Shown here: positions 45,515-56,065 of the stretch, one piece after another | Layout: every line of letters begins with the position of its first letter | How positions within the stretch are numbered: position 1 is the first letter of the stretch | From: Chiua virens | Lineage: Eukaryota; Basidiomycota; Agaricomycetes; Boletales; Boletaceae | Reading direction: 5' to 3' | Length of the DNA: 64,000 nucleotides | Assembly (NCBI GenBank): GCA_019787685.1 | Contig: JAHNUO010000014.1 | Span: 62,001-126,000 of the forward strand | The notes under the pieces: generated by a model | Told to the model about the DNA's origin: nothing | Database searches by the model: none | What the model saw: only the letters and a program-made list of their open reading frames with translations | Position numbers and translations under genes: made by a program

Positions 45515-46345
45515 TCACTCCCAAGGTCCCTGGTATAATATCTCAAACTATAAAATTACCTTGCCTCCTGCCCTCCAAGCAAAGATTGATTTGTCTAGCC
45601 TCAAGAACACTAGCTAAAAATAAGAATTCACCTATTCCTACACATATTAAGCCCAATAAAATCAGCTTAGTGAAGGACACAATCTGCTTCTCCATCCCTC
45701 TATATGACATTATGGCATATTACACCAAAGGATGGTCATTGAGCTATTCTAGTATTCTTCTGGCAGTTTCTGAACCCTCTGATTCCACTAGTCACATGCA
45801 CAAGACCCAGAGAAATTGTCTTGATATTCATTCATTTTGCCTCCATACCATAAAATTGCCTTGCTTGATTTTGATCTCCACAAAATGGGTTTGGAATCTT
45901 CCCCAAGTTTGATGTGTCTCTAGAAGTCACCTAGAAACACTCTTGAGGTCTCTGGAATTGTATTTCACCCCATGAGACTACCTTGCCTCCTACCCTCTCA
46001 ACAAAGATTGATTTTTCTAGCCTCAGGAACACTAGTTAAAAATAAGAATACACCTGTCCCTACCTATATTGAACCCTCTGAACATGATGGTAACAATTCC
46101 TAAGCCCAATAAAATCAGCTAAGTGAATGGCATCACTATCTCCTCCTTCCTCTATCAATAATTATAGTATGCCACACCAAAGAACCATTCTACAACCATG
46201 CTAGCATTTTTCTAGAGGGTTTTCAAACCCTCAGAATCCATTGGTCACACTCACAAGTCCCAGAAAATACCCTTCATGTCGATCTTGCATCCATGCTTTA
46301 AACACCCTTGTTTCATTTTTATCTCCACAACCTGACCACCATTTT
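45515..46345 (+). repeat. Direct duplication of about 400-430 bp
   Basis: Two diverged copies, about 45515-45905 and 45935-46345, share TACCTTGCCTCCTRCCCTC, CAAAGATTGATTTKTCTAGCC, AAAAATAAGAATWCACCT and AAGCCCAATAAAATCAGCT. The open frame 45439-45912 crosses copy 1 only and is unlikely to be a gene. Confidence 0.7.
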
Positions 46346-46442
46346 CCTTGATAAGGGGCTCAAAATGATCGCATCAATAGGTTCTTATTTATCATATACT
46401 TTTCTAACCATTCTGACTTTTTCATTTTGAATCTTAATTCCA

Positions 46443-48140
46443 GGATGACCCTATAAATACGTCAATCAGTTAGCTACAAGCATTGGACTCACAGACACAC
46501 AGAAGATTAATACAGCCATCTGGTATGCCTACCCAGAAGATGCCGAGCTATGGCGGACATCGCAGCAAGTACTCGCAGCGCAGCCGGATTGGTCAACATT
46601 CGTAGTGGATGTCCAGCACTGGTACTCATCATACGATGACGACTACCCACTTTACGTTCCAGAACCATCCATCGACATCACCACCAACCCCATCCTTGCC
46701 TCAGCACCCACCTTGTCGAATCTAGCAGATCACACACCGCGAAGTGATTTTGTTCAGGTCTATTCAAAAATAGTAGAATGCGATCCTGAGCAATCCAGTA
46801 ATGTCTCAATTGAACCTGTCTGTGCTGATCCGCCTCTCACAGCTGTCGAATTTGCGGTACCGCATGCCGAAACACAGGAGCAAGATGAACCGGATTGCCC
46901 CAACACATCTCACCCACTACGCTCACCCTCCTCAGCCACAATCTCTCTGCCACTGGATGTGCTCATGCATACATCAATCCGGACGTTCTCGGATCCATCA
47001 CCACGACCGATCCAACCACCTTCACCCTCTTCGGATATGCCACAACCTGACTCGTCTACCCCATCACTCTCACCATCAACCATGCCGGCCTTGCCACCTC
47101 TGTCACCTTGGATGACTATGAAGTCGCCATCAACAAACCTCACGCCACCACTCACCCATCCGTCGCATAGTACCGGATTGCAGCTCAGCAGATTGATGTT
47201 TTCGGCTATGACAAAACAGCCAACTGGGTGCATACTCTCATCCTACTCACTTCCCTCTCACCCACCTGGCTTAGCACGACCACCTCACTTGCCTCCAGAG
47301 GACACGACTGTTTTATCACCACCAGATCCGCCATCATCGCCATCCGTTCACGATAACAGCACACTGGCCATGTCACCGAAAACATCTATCTGGATAGCTC
47401 GGATCATGTCGGATCCATCACCACCCGCATTGCCCAGTCGGTCTCTCATCCCTAAAGCTGTCCCATTGCCTATCACATCCGAACCGCTGTTGCTGCATTT
47501 ACAGCCATATCCGAGGATTTGTAGTATCTTGCCAGGTCAATCGGTTTCTGGCCGGGTATTGAAGCTAAACACACTCTTCTGCGCAGTTCCTATGCCCCAT
47601 GAAGTGCGCATATTGCAGCCACTCTCATTGCCCTCATCCTTCTTCAACAAACCGCCATCTCTGCATTTACGACCGTATCCGAGGATTAGCACCTCACTGG
47701 TTCAATCGGTTTCCAGCTGTGTATTGAAGCTAAACACACTCTTCCGTGCAGTTCCTATGCACCATGAAGTGCGCACATTGCAGCCATGCCCATCACCCTC
47801 ATTCTTTTTCAACAAACCGCCCTTGCTGCTATTGACCTCGCCCCTCATTTCCGCAACCATGCCACCACCCATCTCATCCGAGCCACCACCTCTACGTTTA
47901 CGGCCGTATCCGAGGACCCATACCTCACTGGTTCAATCGGTTCTGAGCCGGTTATTGAAACTACACATGCCCTTTGCCACTCTCCGAGTCCCAATCTGTT
48001 TCCCTCTCTCTCAATTTTACACTAATGCATACATCGTTTCGTTTCAGTTTATGCTTCAGCTGTCTCTGCCCACATCGGGTTTATTTGATGACCTGGCTGA
48101 CACGGTTCGGTCGCATTTTCCCTTTGACCCAGGAATCTGA
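46443..48140 (+). pseudogene. Retrotransposon Gag-like start fused to a long Ser/Pro-rich frame
   Basis: The frame read from about 46460 gives VNQLATSIGLTDTQKINTAI, WYAYPEDAELWRTSQQVLAA and QPDWSTFVVDVQHWY, resembling the N-terminal Gag of LTR elements (LT--QK, W--L, DW--F). The frame stays open from 46605 to 48140 (511 codons) but becomes Ser/Pro/Thr-rich (DPSPRPIQPPSPSSDMPQPD) with repeats LRPYPRI--SLVQSVSS and VLKLNTLFRAVPMHHEVR. No start is obvious upstream. It is probably the 5' coding part of the element whose LTR lies at 49370-49984. The similar gag at 53520 belongs to another element. Confidence 0.5.
47505..47985 (+). repeat. 168-230-bp tandem repeat inside the Ser/Pro-rich frame
   Basis: Three units begin CATATCCGAGGATTTGTAG (47505), CGTATCCGAGGATTAGCAC (47674) and CGTATCCGAGGACCCATAC (47903). 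Each has CAATCGGTTTC and GTATTGAAGCTAAACACACT or close variants. Unit 2 has an extra 60 bp. Units 1 and 2 stay in the same reading frame. Confidence 0.7.
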
Positions 48141-49162
48141 CTATTTCTTTTTTTTTCACTATCATCAAGATTCCCTCACCCTTTCTCCACAGCATTATCT
48201 GGATGACCGGGAGGTCATCAGATATGGCCTACCCAGGGGGGAGGGGTCTACAAGACTGCCTCGGTTTCCACACGCAACTTTTCGCATTTTCACAATTTCA
48301 GTCATTGAAATCATTCTTTTGATATCCATTTCATCTCTGTTTCGTCCCCGGTATTCGTCCGGCAGATCTCTATCTCACCCCGGGTTTAGTCCGGTGATCG
48401 ATCATTACTCATCGAACAAGAAACCATCGCAGAAAAGAAAAGAATACCATATAGAAAAACCAACACACGATCGTATAGTCCATTCATTTCTCCTACCACT
48501 CAATTCACTACTTTGTTATTGCAATCATCTAGAGTTCGTGCCCTCATCCGCTACATACCACTTCTGCTCTTCAAACGCGCATAGGCACAATGCACTTTAT
48601 CCGGTCATATCCGGATCGTTTCCGGATGTTTTTAGGTATCATGAAAGGGCATCCGTTGCAGGTATAGATGCGAAAGATGCACAACGAAGACAAGCCAAGT
48701 CGGACACTCGCCAATTGGTTTCATTTTGTTTTTCTCTTTCTTATCATCTCTTTCACGTTCAACCATGCAGTTCTTTTCTTCGTATTCAGATCACACAGCG
48801 AGCAGCAGATAGCAAACTCAGCTGACCGGATCACATTGGATCACACCGGACACATGCGGACAAGCAGAATTCACGCAGGACAATCGACGCATACCAGAGA
48901 TGCTATCACTGCGATGAACACAAAACCATCACACACACTTCGCATCGCAGATTACGGCCATCCTTCATCCATCATGCCTTCATGCGCGAGACTATAGACA
49001 ACAGACACACAGAAAAGCCACGCATCACACCGTCGCGATCACTATCCGATCCTGTCATTTGTGGATCATCGTCACTGTGCCACTATCACCAGTCGTCATT
49101 GTCGTTCCTGTCGTTTTCAGGTCATCATCACTGTGCAGCCACCATCACTCTCGTTGTCATCA

Positions 49163-49194
<32 letters not shown>

Positions 49195-49369
49195 TCTGTC
49201 ATTACTATCATCACTCTCATCGCTGTCATTGTCTCTGTCGACGTATCCGTCACCCTTGTGTATCCAGACCCATCTGCTGCCATCTGCAACTGTCACGTTG
49301 AACCACCAATTGCATCCCCATACACATTGGGCTGACTGGGGACAGTCAGCATCTAAAGTCCCCATCGGG
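48141..49369. other. Degenerate internal region before the LTR
   Basis: No domain recognised in 1.2 kb. 49140-49250 is a CATCATCTCTGTTGTCATCT low-complexity tract. Just before the LTR, GCTGACTG and CAGTCAGC (49331-49350) form an 8-bp hairpin with a GGGA loop. Confidence 0.5.
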
Positions 49370-49984
49370 TGTAGGGAATAGGTATTCCCTGTGCTCGCAT
49401 AGCACATTTCTGCACCCTGTCGTCACCTGATCCCGATCCTGATCTGTCTGCTTGCGCGAACTCATCCGGATTGCTGTATCCGCACCCTTTTTGCCTCAGA
49501 CTCTTTTATTTTATGTTTGATGCTCCTTATTCATACTTAGCATTGGCTAGACCATGTCATGCAGCCCTTGCAGGGACGTTCGGGTGCCTCTCGAACTTTA
49601 TACTGTATGAAAACCTTCTTTTTTTATTATTATCCTTACTTAGGACAAGTCTGAGGGTATTCCTGAGGACTATAAATTCACTGTATTGACAAAATACAGT
49701 AGCGTTTGCCCATGTGCATCTGTCTCACATCGTTTTCGCTCGACGTTCATTTTCCCTCGCTCTCCTTGTATTTTCTCGATCCGGATCGGACTGCTGTGTC
49801 TGCTTTTCTATCCGTTTTAATCCGGATTCGCCCCGGATTCATCTTGGACTACTCAAAAACCATTATTCGTCATTCACCAACTCAGTGTTGTCCCTGGGTC
49901 GAACGGAATCGCATTCCTTCACCCTCTTTCTTATTCTTTCAATCCCCCTGAGTATTGCACTACAGCCGGGATATATTACCTTCA
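49370..49984 (+). mobile_element. 615-bp LTR, second copy
   Basis: TGTAGGGAATAGG...TATATTACCTTCA, colinear with 38321-38934. It ends five bases from the splice donor of the G-alpha gene on the minus strand, so it or the element behind it cut that gene inside an intron. It may be the 3' LTR of the element containing the Gag-like frame at 46443. No target duplication is visible (TCGGG left, ATGAT right). Confidence 0.72.
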
Positions 49985-49995
49985 ATGATACTTAC

Positions 49996-50588
49996 TAAAC
50001 TGCGCTGTCCATGAGGTAAAACTGGCTAGTATGGTCCATAAGCTGTGGAATTATTGGGTCCTTCCATAATTGGTCGATAGCTTCGGCGATCTCGGGAGAA
50101 AATTCGAACAAGGGTGATGGGTCAATTCGGTAGTCAAAGATGCGTTTGGCATTGACCTGAGAATGGCAGGAATGAAGCCTAAGGATCAATGGATAGAAAA
50201 CGAAGAATGACTCAAGACATACATGATTATGTGGGTGAACGCAGTCAAGGCCGAGCTTGCACATTGCGAGAATTGTAGCTTGTGCACTATCGAGTGTGTT
50301 TTGATATATAATTGACCGGTAGGTCAAAAGTTCTTCATCAGTGAAACCGTTCTGGTGGATAATCTTCATTTGCTTAACAATTGTGGATTTGCCAGACTCG
50401 CTTGATCCTAGAACAAGGGTTAGGTCGGCACAGGAAGAAAGAGGCACCAAGTGCTGGCAGGGAGACTGACCAAGGAGTAATATCTTGCACTCCTTTCTAA
50501 GCCTCCTGGAATCCCCTTCGAGCTGGCGGTCGATTGCATCAGATCTTTCCTTCTGAGCCCTGTCCTGGGAAGAGATACAATTGCCCAT
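49996..50588 (-). pseudogene. Heterotrimeric G-protein alpha subunit, 5' exons
   Basis: Minus strand, ATG 50588: MGNCISSQDRAQKERSDAID, with an N-terminal Gly-2/Cys-4 lipidation motif. Exons 50588-50471, 50407-50223 and 50156-49996 give 154 residues: RLRKECKILLLG, the P-loop GSSESGKSTIVKQMKIIHQN, SAQATILAMCKLGLD, AKRIFDYRIDPSPLFEFSPE and WKDPIIPQLMDHTSQFYLMD. Known: G-alpha proteins (about 353 residues) carry pheromone or nutrient signals from membrane receptors. The consensus GAGESGKS reads GSSESGKS, losing the third-position Gly. The last donor (GTAAGT at 49995-49990) is intact, but the LTR starts five bases later; the switch regions and C terminus are absent. A broken paralog is most likely. 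Confidence 0.85.
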
Positions 50589-52438
50589 GATAAAAGGAAG
50601 CGAGCGAGACAGATGGCATGTACAACGAAATGTTCACTGCCCTTTACCTCATAGACAGACGGGCTGGTCCACCAGACTACTAATCACGATTCTGAATAGT
50701 AACGGCATTGCTTGACGACTCGGACACATTGCTTGACGTGACCCACGGCAACTCAAGCCCAGGCTGCTTGTTAAAAGAAGGGAATAGTAACTTTGTGTAA
50801 TGCATTACCTACACACCCAAGGGTTGGTAACGTTGAATGGACCTCAGAAATGGATTTGTCAGCCTGGCTTCAAAACATACGTTGCGTTTGGGTACACTTT
50901 CCCACAGCTAGTAGGTAGCAAGCCCTAAAAATATACTGTAAAAAAAGTGCAACAAGCATGATTTGAACCACACCATTGAAGAAAGAGACCCACACAGCAC
51001 ATAACCATTAGGCTAAAAGACCTACGCTATATTCAGACTCTCAGTCAAATATATAGAGTATTTTTGTACTTAGCACAATTACTTGAGGCTTGATTATCCT
51101 AACAAAACATTTTAATCACACAGTGTACACACTCTCAGTGATTGGTAACTCATTTCTATATATGATTAGCCAAGTATCTTACCTAGTTTGTTGCACTGAT
51201 CCATCTAACATTACAGTGATATAAAATGGGACATTGTCTGGTCGTCATTTAGATGATCCCCAGAGCTGTCTTTTGACGTCTGCCAGACATCCAGCATGTT
51301 ATGTCACACATATGTCATATTACCACACCACAGACAGTGATTACATTGATCCAGGCACATCATACCTATCTTTACATATTACCTACAAATTATTTTGTTA
51401 ACAAATTCCGTCAATTGTTCACTTAGGGTAAACCTAATTTGGGCATGTAATCATAACGGCCACCAGCCCCTGACTCCATTACAATTTGTTGGACTCGAGG
51501 TCCTTTGATTATGCCAAACAATGGCAATCCTCACTCGACCTGATGCCAACTGTAGCTACATGTCATCTGTTGATAGGAGACTCCTAATTAATTCCTGCCT
51601 CTTGACTACCATCTCATCTGATTAAGTTCCTCTCACACCTATCTTACTACAACACAATTCAAATGGCCCTTCAGGCAAACCTGGACCCCATAGCTCCAGC
51701 AGTAAGGCAAGTCAGTCTGTAGGTGAATAAACTGTACAACTACAAAATCATTGTTGACTAGTTAGCAAAATTCACAATGTATTGACAGACATGAATATGT
51801 AGCGTTGTTCGTTCTGTTACCACTGACATCTGTTATTGTTCTACAATAATAGAAGATTCTGAGTCGATAAAGTGTGGATACTAAATTTTTTAATTGTATA
51901 AAATGATTTCATTCAGCCTGTGGTGAGAGTGGTTGTTAGAATATGCCATGGAGTGCACAATGTTACATACTGTATGAGAGCTTCAGCTGTGGCCTGCAGC
52001 TCATCAAGAGTGAAGTTGCAAGCATTGTAGTGATTGTAAAGCAGCAAGAATAAGTAGGGGCTGCAGAAATCACTTTTAAGTAGACCCAGGTTGAAGGAAC
52101 ATAGCAGATGAACAGGCTGTTGAAAGAGTGTGATTGTGAGGATGATGTGGACAACATTGTCAATGTTTGGAAAGAAATTGTGGAGATTTTTGTTATGCGA
52201 GAGCATACAATCACTAGTCCTTGTATATAGCTTAGCTGTCAGGCAGTGATGACTCACCCACACCTTCAGCTAGCAAGAGAGATTCAGCTTAGAGCAGTGA
52301 TGTCCGTTAGGAAGAGGGCTCTATCTGACGATGCTGAAGGTCTTCGACCGTGAGGGAGAAGCTTCACACTGAGTGGAGACTTAGAAGTATGCTGAATTGC
52401 ACAGAACTAGCTAAGGAACATAGAAGGCAAGGAAGCGC
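50589..52438. other. Intergenic stretch between G-alpha and the 686-bp LTR
   Basis: Apart from the tRNA-like unit at 50938-51028 nothing is recognised. A minus-strand frame (51913-52263) reads VHLLCSFNLGLLKSDFCSPY and DELQATAEALIQY; it may be a decayed exon or chance. Confidence 0.4.
50938..51028 (-). repeat. tRNA-derived SINE-like unit
   Basis: On the minus strand: A-box-like TAGCCTAATGGTT (51015-51003), B-box GGTTCAAATCA (50969-50959), 33 bp between, then a run of seven T (50946-50940 region), a Pol III terminator. The arms do not fold into a good tRNA: the acceptor and T stems mispair. This fits a tRNA-derived SINE head rather than a working tRNA. Borders are uncertain. Confidence 0.45.
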
Positions 52439-53124
52439 TGTAGGAGTTAGATACTCCTTATGGTTGTAGGATACCTTTTCCTTGCTCTTCATCATGTCCT
52501 ATCACCTCCCATCTCATCCGCCATCAACTTCATGCCAGCCTGATTTCATTCCTAGTGTTTACAGATCATCCGAATCCAATCTGAGTCCAATCCGAGTCAA
52601 CGTGATCCAATCTGGTTTCATTGTATGTATTCTGCTTCATCTGATTTGACTTGTTCTATTTGATTTGGCCTTATTAAGGTTGTTACTATCATAATACCTT
52701 CCTTTCCTTTTGTTATCTATAAGGTTTGACACTCCTGTCTTAAATACTCACCCTACATTGATCCTGTATACTTACCTAGGATCAGATTGCCTTTAACAGT
52801 CCTGGGTTGTGCCCAGGACTATAAAACATTATCTTTCTGCATTCAGGAGATCTCCTGCCTACTCTCCCGTGTGTGAGTGAGCTGGATAGCTTTCCTTTTA
52901 CCTCATCCTATTGTTCCTTTGCATCTCATCTACTTGAATCAATCCTCTCATCACCTTGACTTCACCCAGATACTTTTTCATTGACTGCTTTTCATTCCAG
53001 ATCGTTCAGCAGCCTCTAGGACTCCTAGACAAACCCAAATCCTTCATTCCTTCAAGTATAACCCCCCTTGGGATGAACTTATCACCCCACCTTTCTTCAT
53101 TTCACCTTATATTTGTTTTCTACA
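52439..53124 (+). repeat. 686-bp LTR, plus copy
   Basis: TGTAGGAGTTAGATACTCC...TTTGTTTTCTACA, TG...CA with TGTAG/CTACA ends. Followed by ACTGGAGCCCACTGTGAGG, a plausible primer-binding region. The inverted copy is at 55361-56065. Confidence 0.8.
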
Positions 53125-53519
53125 ACTGGAGCCCACTGTGAGGGGTGGTTTCAGAAGGTTTGGATTTGGACGTCTTTGCTCTCCCATTGCTCTTCCTTCA
53201 CTTGCTGCACACATTGCCTACATCCGTCCCTGACCTGTGCCTTATCTGGTTTCACAAACCTTATTTTTTTTTTGGACCTGGTCACAATACCTTCTGACTT
53301 TTAGTCACTGCTCACCCTGCTCGCATCCCTGTGCCACTACTAACCTTTCCTCCATGTCTCACAATTCATCCGCCCTTAGCTATGAAGGTCACAAGTGCAT
53401 CAGACAATCAACCAACACCATTTTCATCCATCATGATTGCTGCTAGCATAACCCAGATGCCGTATTGAGGCACCCCGGATGCACCAACCTTCAGCAGAAA
53501 AGCTTCCCATCTCCAGCCA

Positions 53520-54006
53520 TATCTAGACTACATTGACTTTCTTTGCACATGGGTTGGACTGCCCCAATTGAAGAGAGTATGGTATGCATTGCATTACGTC
53601 AACCCCAGTGTACATGACCTTTGGGAGATCCTACCTGAAGTGGTTACTGATCCACCAGATTGGCAGGTGTTCATTATATCCATCAAGACACTCTACCCAG
53701 AACTCAATAACCGGTACCACTTCAAGGATCTCCAGAACCTCGTCAATTACTATCAATCCAAGTTGAGGTGCTCCCTTAATGAGCTGGGGAAGTATATTCA
53801 AGAATTTACAAAAATATCATCATTCCTTCTCACCTGACAACAAATAACTACCCTTGATCGAGATTTTCTTTTTCTTAGTGGTTTTCCAGTCAATTTACAG
53901 TATGAGATTCGTCGACGGTTAGCAATCCTGCAACTGGATATCCACCTGGATGCCTTGTATGCGCTCGATGACATTTGTGATGCAGCCGAGTTTCTTTTAT
54001 CAGGAT
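53520..54006 (+). pseudogene. gag: LTR retrotransposon Gag
   Basis: PYLDYIDFLCTWVGLPQLKR, WYALHYVNPSVHDLWEILPE and PPDWQVFIISIKTLYPELN are followed by TGA at 53835-53837. The same frame continues TLDRDFLFLSGFPVNLQYEI and DIHLDALYALDDICDAAEFL. This is the Gag helical core downstream of a plus-strand LTR and its primer-binding region, hence same element and orientation. No zinc knuckle found. Confidence 0.65.
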
Positions 54007-55360
54007 CACATTCTCATTTTACCCCTACACTTTTGCTCCCCCTTCGATTGCCTTCTCTTTTGCTACCTGACCTTTACAATCTACTTCTGTATAACCAACC
54101 CATTCCTTCATCCATTTTTATTTTGCCATCAATCCAAGGGCTGCCTACTTGTCTAGTTCTGTAGTTATCACACTGGTTATGGACATCAACCCATGTGTTG
54201 CTCTGTCATCATGATCATCGGTTACTGAATGACTGATGGATTACACTATCGACCCAACCATGTTAACTGAACTGGTCTCACCACTCTCAATCCTGATTGC
54301 ACCTCACATGACTGTCATCACAACACCTCTCAGCATCACAGATGTGTGGTCAGCCTGTCCTTGTGACCTCCTTGACATTGAACCAGACACTCTGTCATAT
54401 TCGGTATCAACTCAGCTGGTAGTACACGACACGGCACTGCATTCAATCAAAACTGATCATGATTTGGATGATCCATACAATGGATTGATTGAACCCATAA
54501 TTAACCCCACCATTTCTCTTCTACAAAATACCCCCGCTGCCATGTCTGCACTCGGTCTCACAACCGAACTGGTCTCTCATCCCATTCCTCTGAAATCACT
54601 CTCAAACACTCCCTATCAACTCATCCCCCATTTGCGTCAATCATTCTCCCTTTTTCTACTACAGCTGCTTGGTCTGCGAACCACTATTATACCAAGTCAG
54701 GGATTACCAGCCAATAATATTGTTTCGATCTGCAGCGTACATGAGCCACCTTGGCTGTACCCTGACCGTACCAGACATTCATTTTTATCTATTTTTGTTT
54801 CATATCTGCACAAGACTAATGTTTTAGGACGAGTGTCAACCGGTTTGTAAGGGATTGTCATGATCCACCGGCTGAGGCAGTCCTAACTAGTCATATCTGG
54901 ATTGCTGCCATTTGCGTACTCCCAAGGCTCATGAAACATCCAAATGTTCGTGCAGGCACCTTTCAACTGCTCATTCTACCTACAAATGTGTCCTTACCTC
55001 ATTTTAATTAGCTTTCTTCTTGCATTTGTTCATCCGTGTTCCTGTTGTTTACTATTCAAGTTCCCCTCGTTCACATCTGGTCTTCTGTTATGGCTGCTTT
55101 GCCTTTGTTCTCGCCACTTGCCTTGGCAGCTAGTTTCACTGTGGCGCCTTCAAAACTTAATCCGCCCATTCCTTATCTGTGGTTTCTTAATCTGCAAGTG
55201 CATATAACACTCCCTTTGCATACTTTCGATGCCTGGGAGGTCATCATTTCAAGTTTCCCTCAGTGTGAGCTTGGTTGGTACCTAATACCAAGCTCAGTTT
55301 TTCACGTTTTTAGTTGCATAACACACACTTTTGATGCCATCCGCTTGTATATGGATCTGC
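54007..55360 (+). other. Decayed internal part of the same retroelement
   Basis: Open frame 54236-54850 (VSPLSILIAPHMTVITTPLS, AMSALGLTTELVSHPIPLKS, CSVHEPPWLYPDRTRHS) lacks recognised motifs, and no reverse transcriptase motif is visible. The rest is broken. Confidence 0.4.
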
Positions 55361-56065
55361 TGTAAAAAACTAATAATAGGTGAAATGAAGAAAGGTGGGG
55401 CAATAAGTTCATCTCAAGGGGGGTTATATTCGAAGGAATGGAGGATTTGGGTTTGTCTAGGAGTCCTAGAGGCTACTGAATGATCTGGAATGAAAAACGG
55501 TTGATGAAAAGCATCCAGGTTAAGTCAAGGCAATGAGAGGATTGATTTGAGTAGATGAGATGCAAAGGAATGATAGGACAAGGTAAAAGGAAAGCTATCC
55601 AGCTCACTCACACACAGGAGAGTAAACAGGAGATCTCCTGAACACAGAAAGATAGTAATTTATGTTAGAAAACATGGTTTTATAGTCCTGGGCACAACCC
55701 AGGACTGTTAAAGGCAATCTGACCCTAGGTAAGTATACAGGATTGATGTAGGGTGAGTATTTAAGACAGGAGTGTCAAACCTTATAGATAACAAAAGGAA
55801 AGGAAGATGTTATGATAGTAATGACCTTAATAAGGCCAAATTGAATAGAACAAGTCAAATCAGATGAGGTGGAATACATACAATGAAACCGGATTGGATC
55901 CCATTGACTTGGATTGGACTCAGATTGGATTCAGATGATCTGTAAACACTAGGAATAAAACTGGACTGGCACGAAGTCAATAGCAGATGAGATAGGAGGT
56001 GATAGGACTTGATGAAGAGTGAGAAAAAGGTCTCCTACAACCATAAGGAGTATCTAGCTCCTACA
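55361..56065 (-). repeat. 686-bp LTR family, inverted copy
   Basis: 705 bp, the reverse complement of 52439-53124, running TGTAAAAAACTAATAATAGG to AGTATCTAGCTCCTACA. It sits between the gag remnant and the integrase remnant, both in plus orientation, so it is an inverted insertion or a rearranged end. The flanks TCTGC and GTGGG do not match. Confidence 0.8.

Noticed and set aside
38321..49984. One full-length 11.7-kb LTR retrotransposon bounded by the two 614-bp LTRs
   Set aside because: The interval holds most of the KDZ element, its right flank, the inverted repeat array and a duplication. The outer flanks (GCAGT and ATGAT) do not match and no continuous gag-pol is present.
50938..51028. 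Functional tRNA gene
   Set aside because: A and B boxes are present, but acceptor and T stems do not pair.
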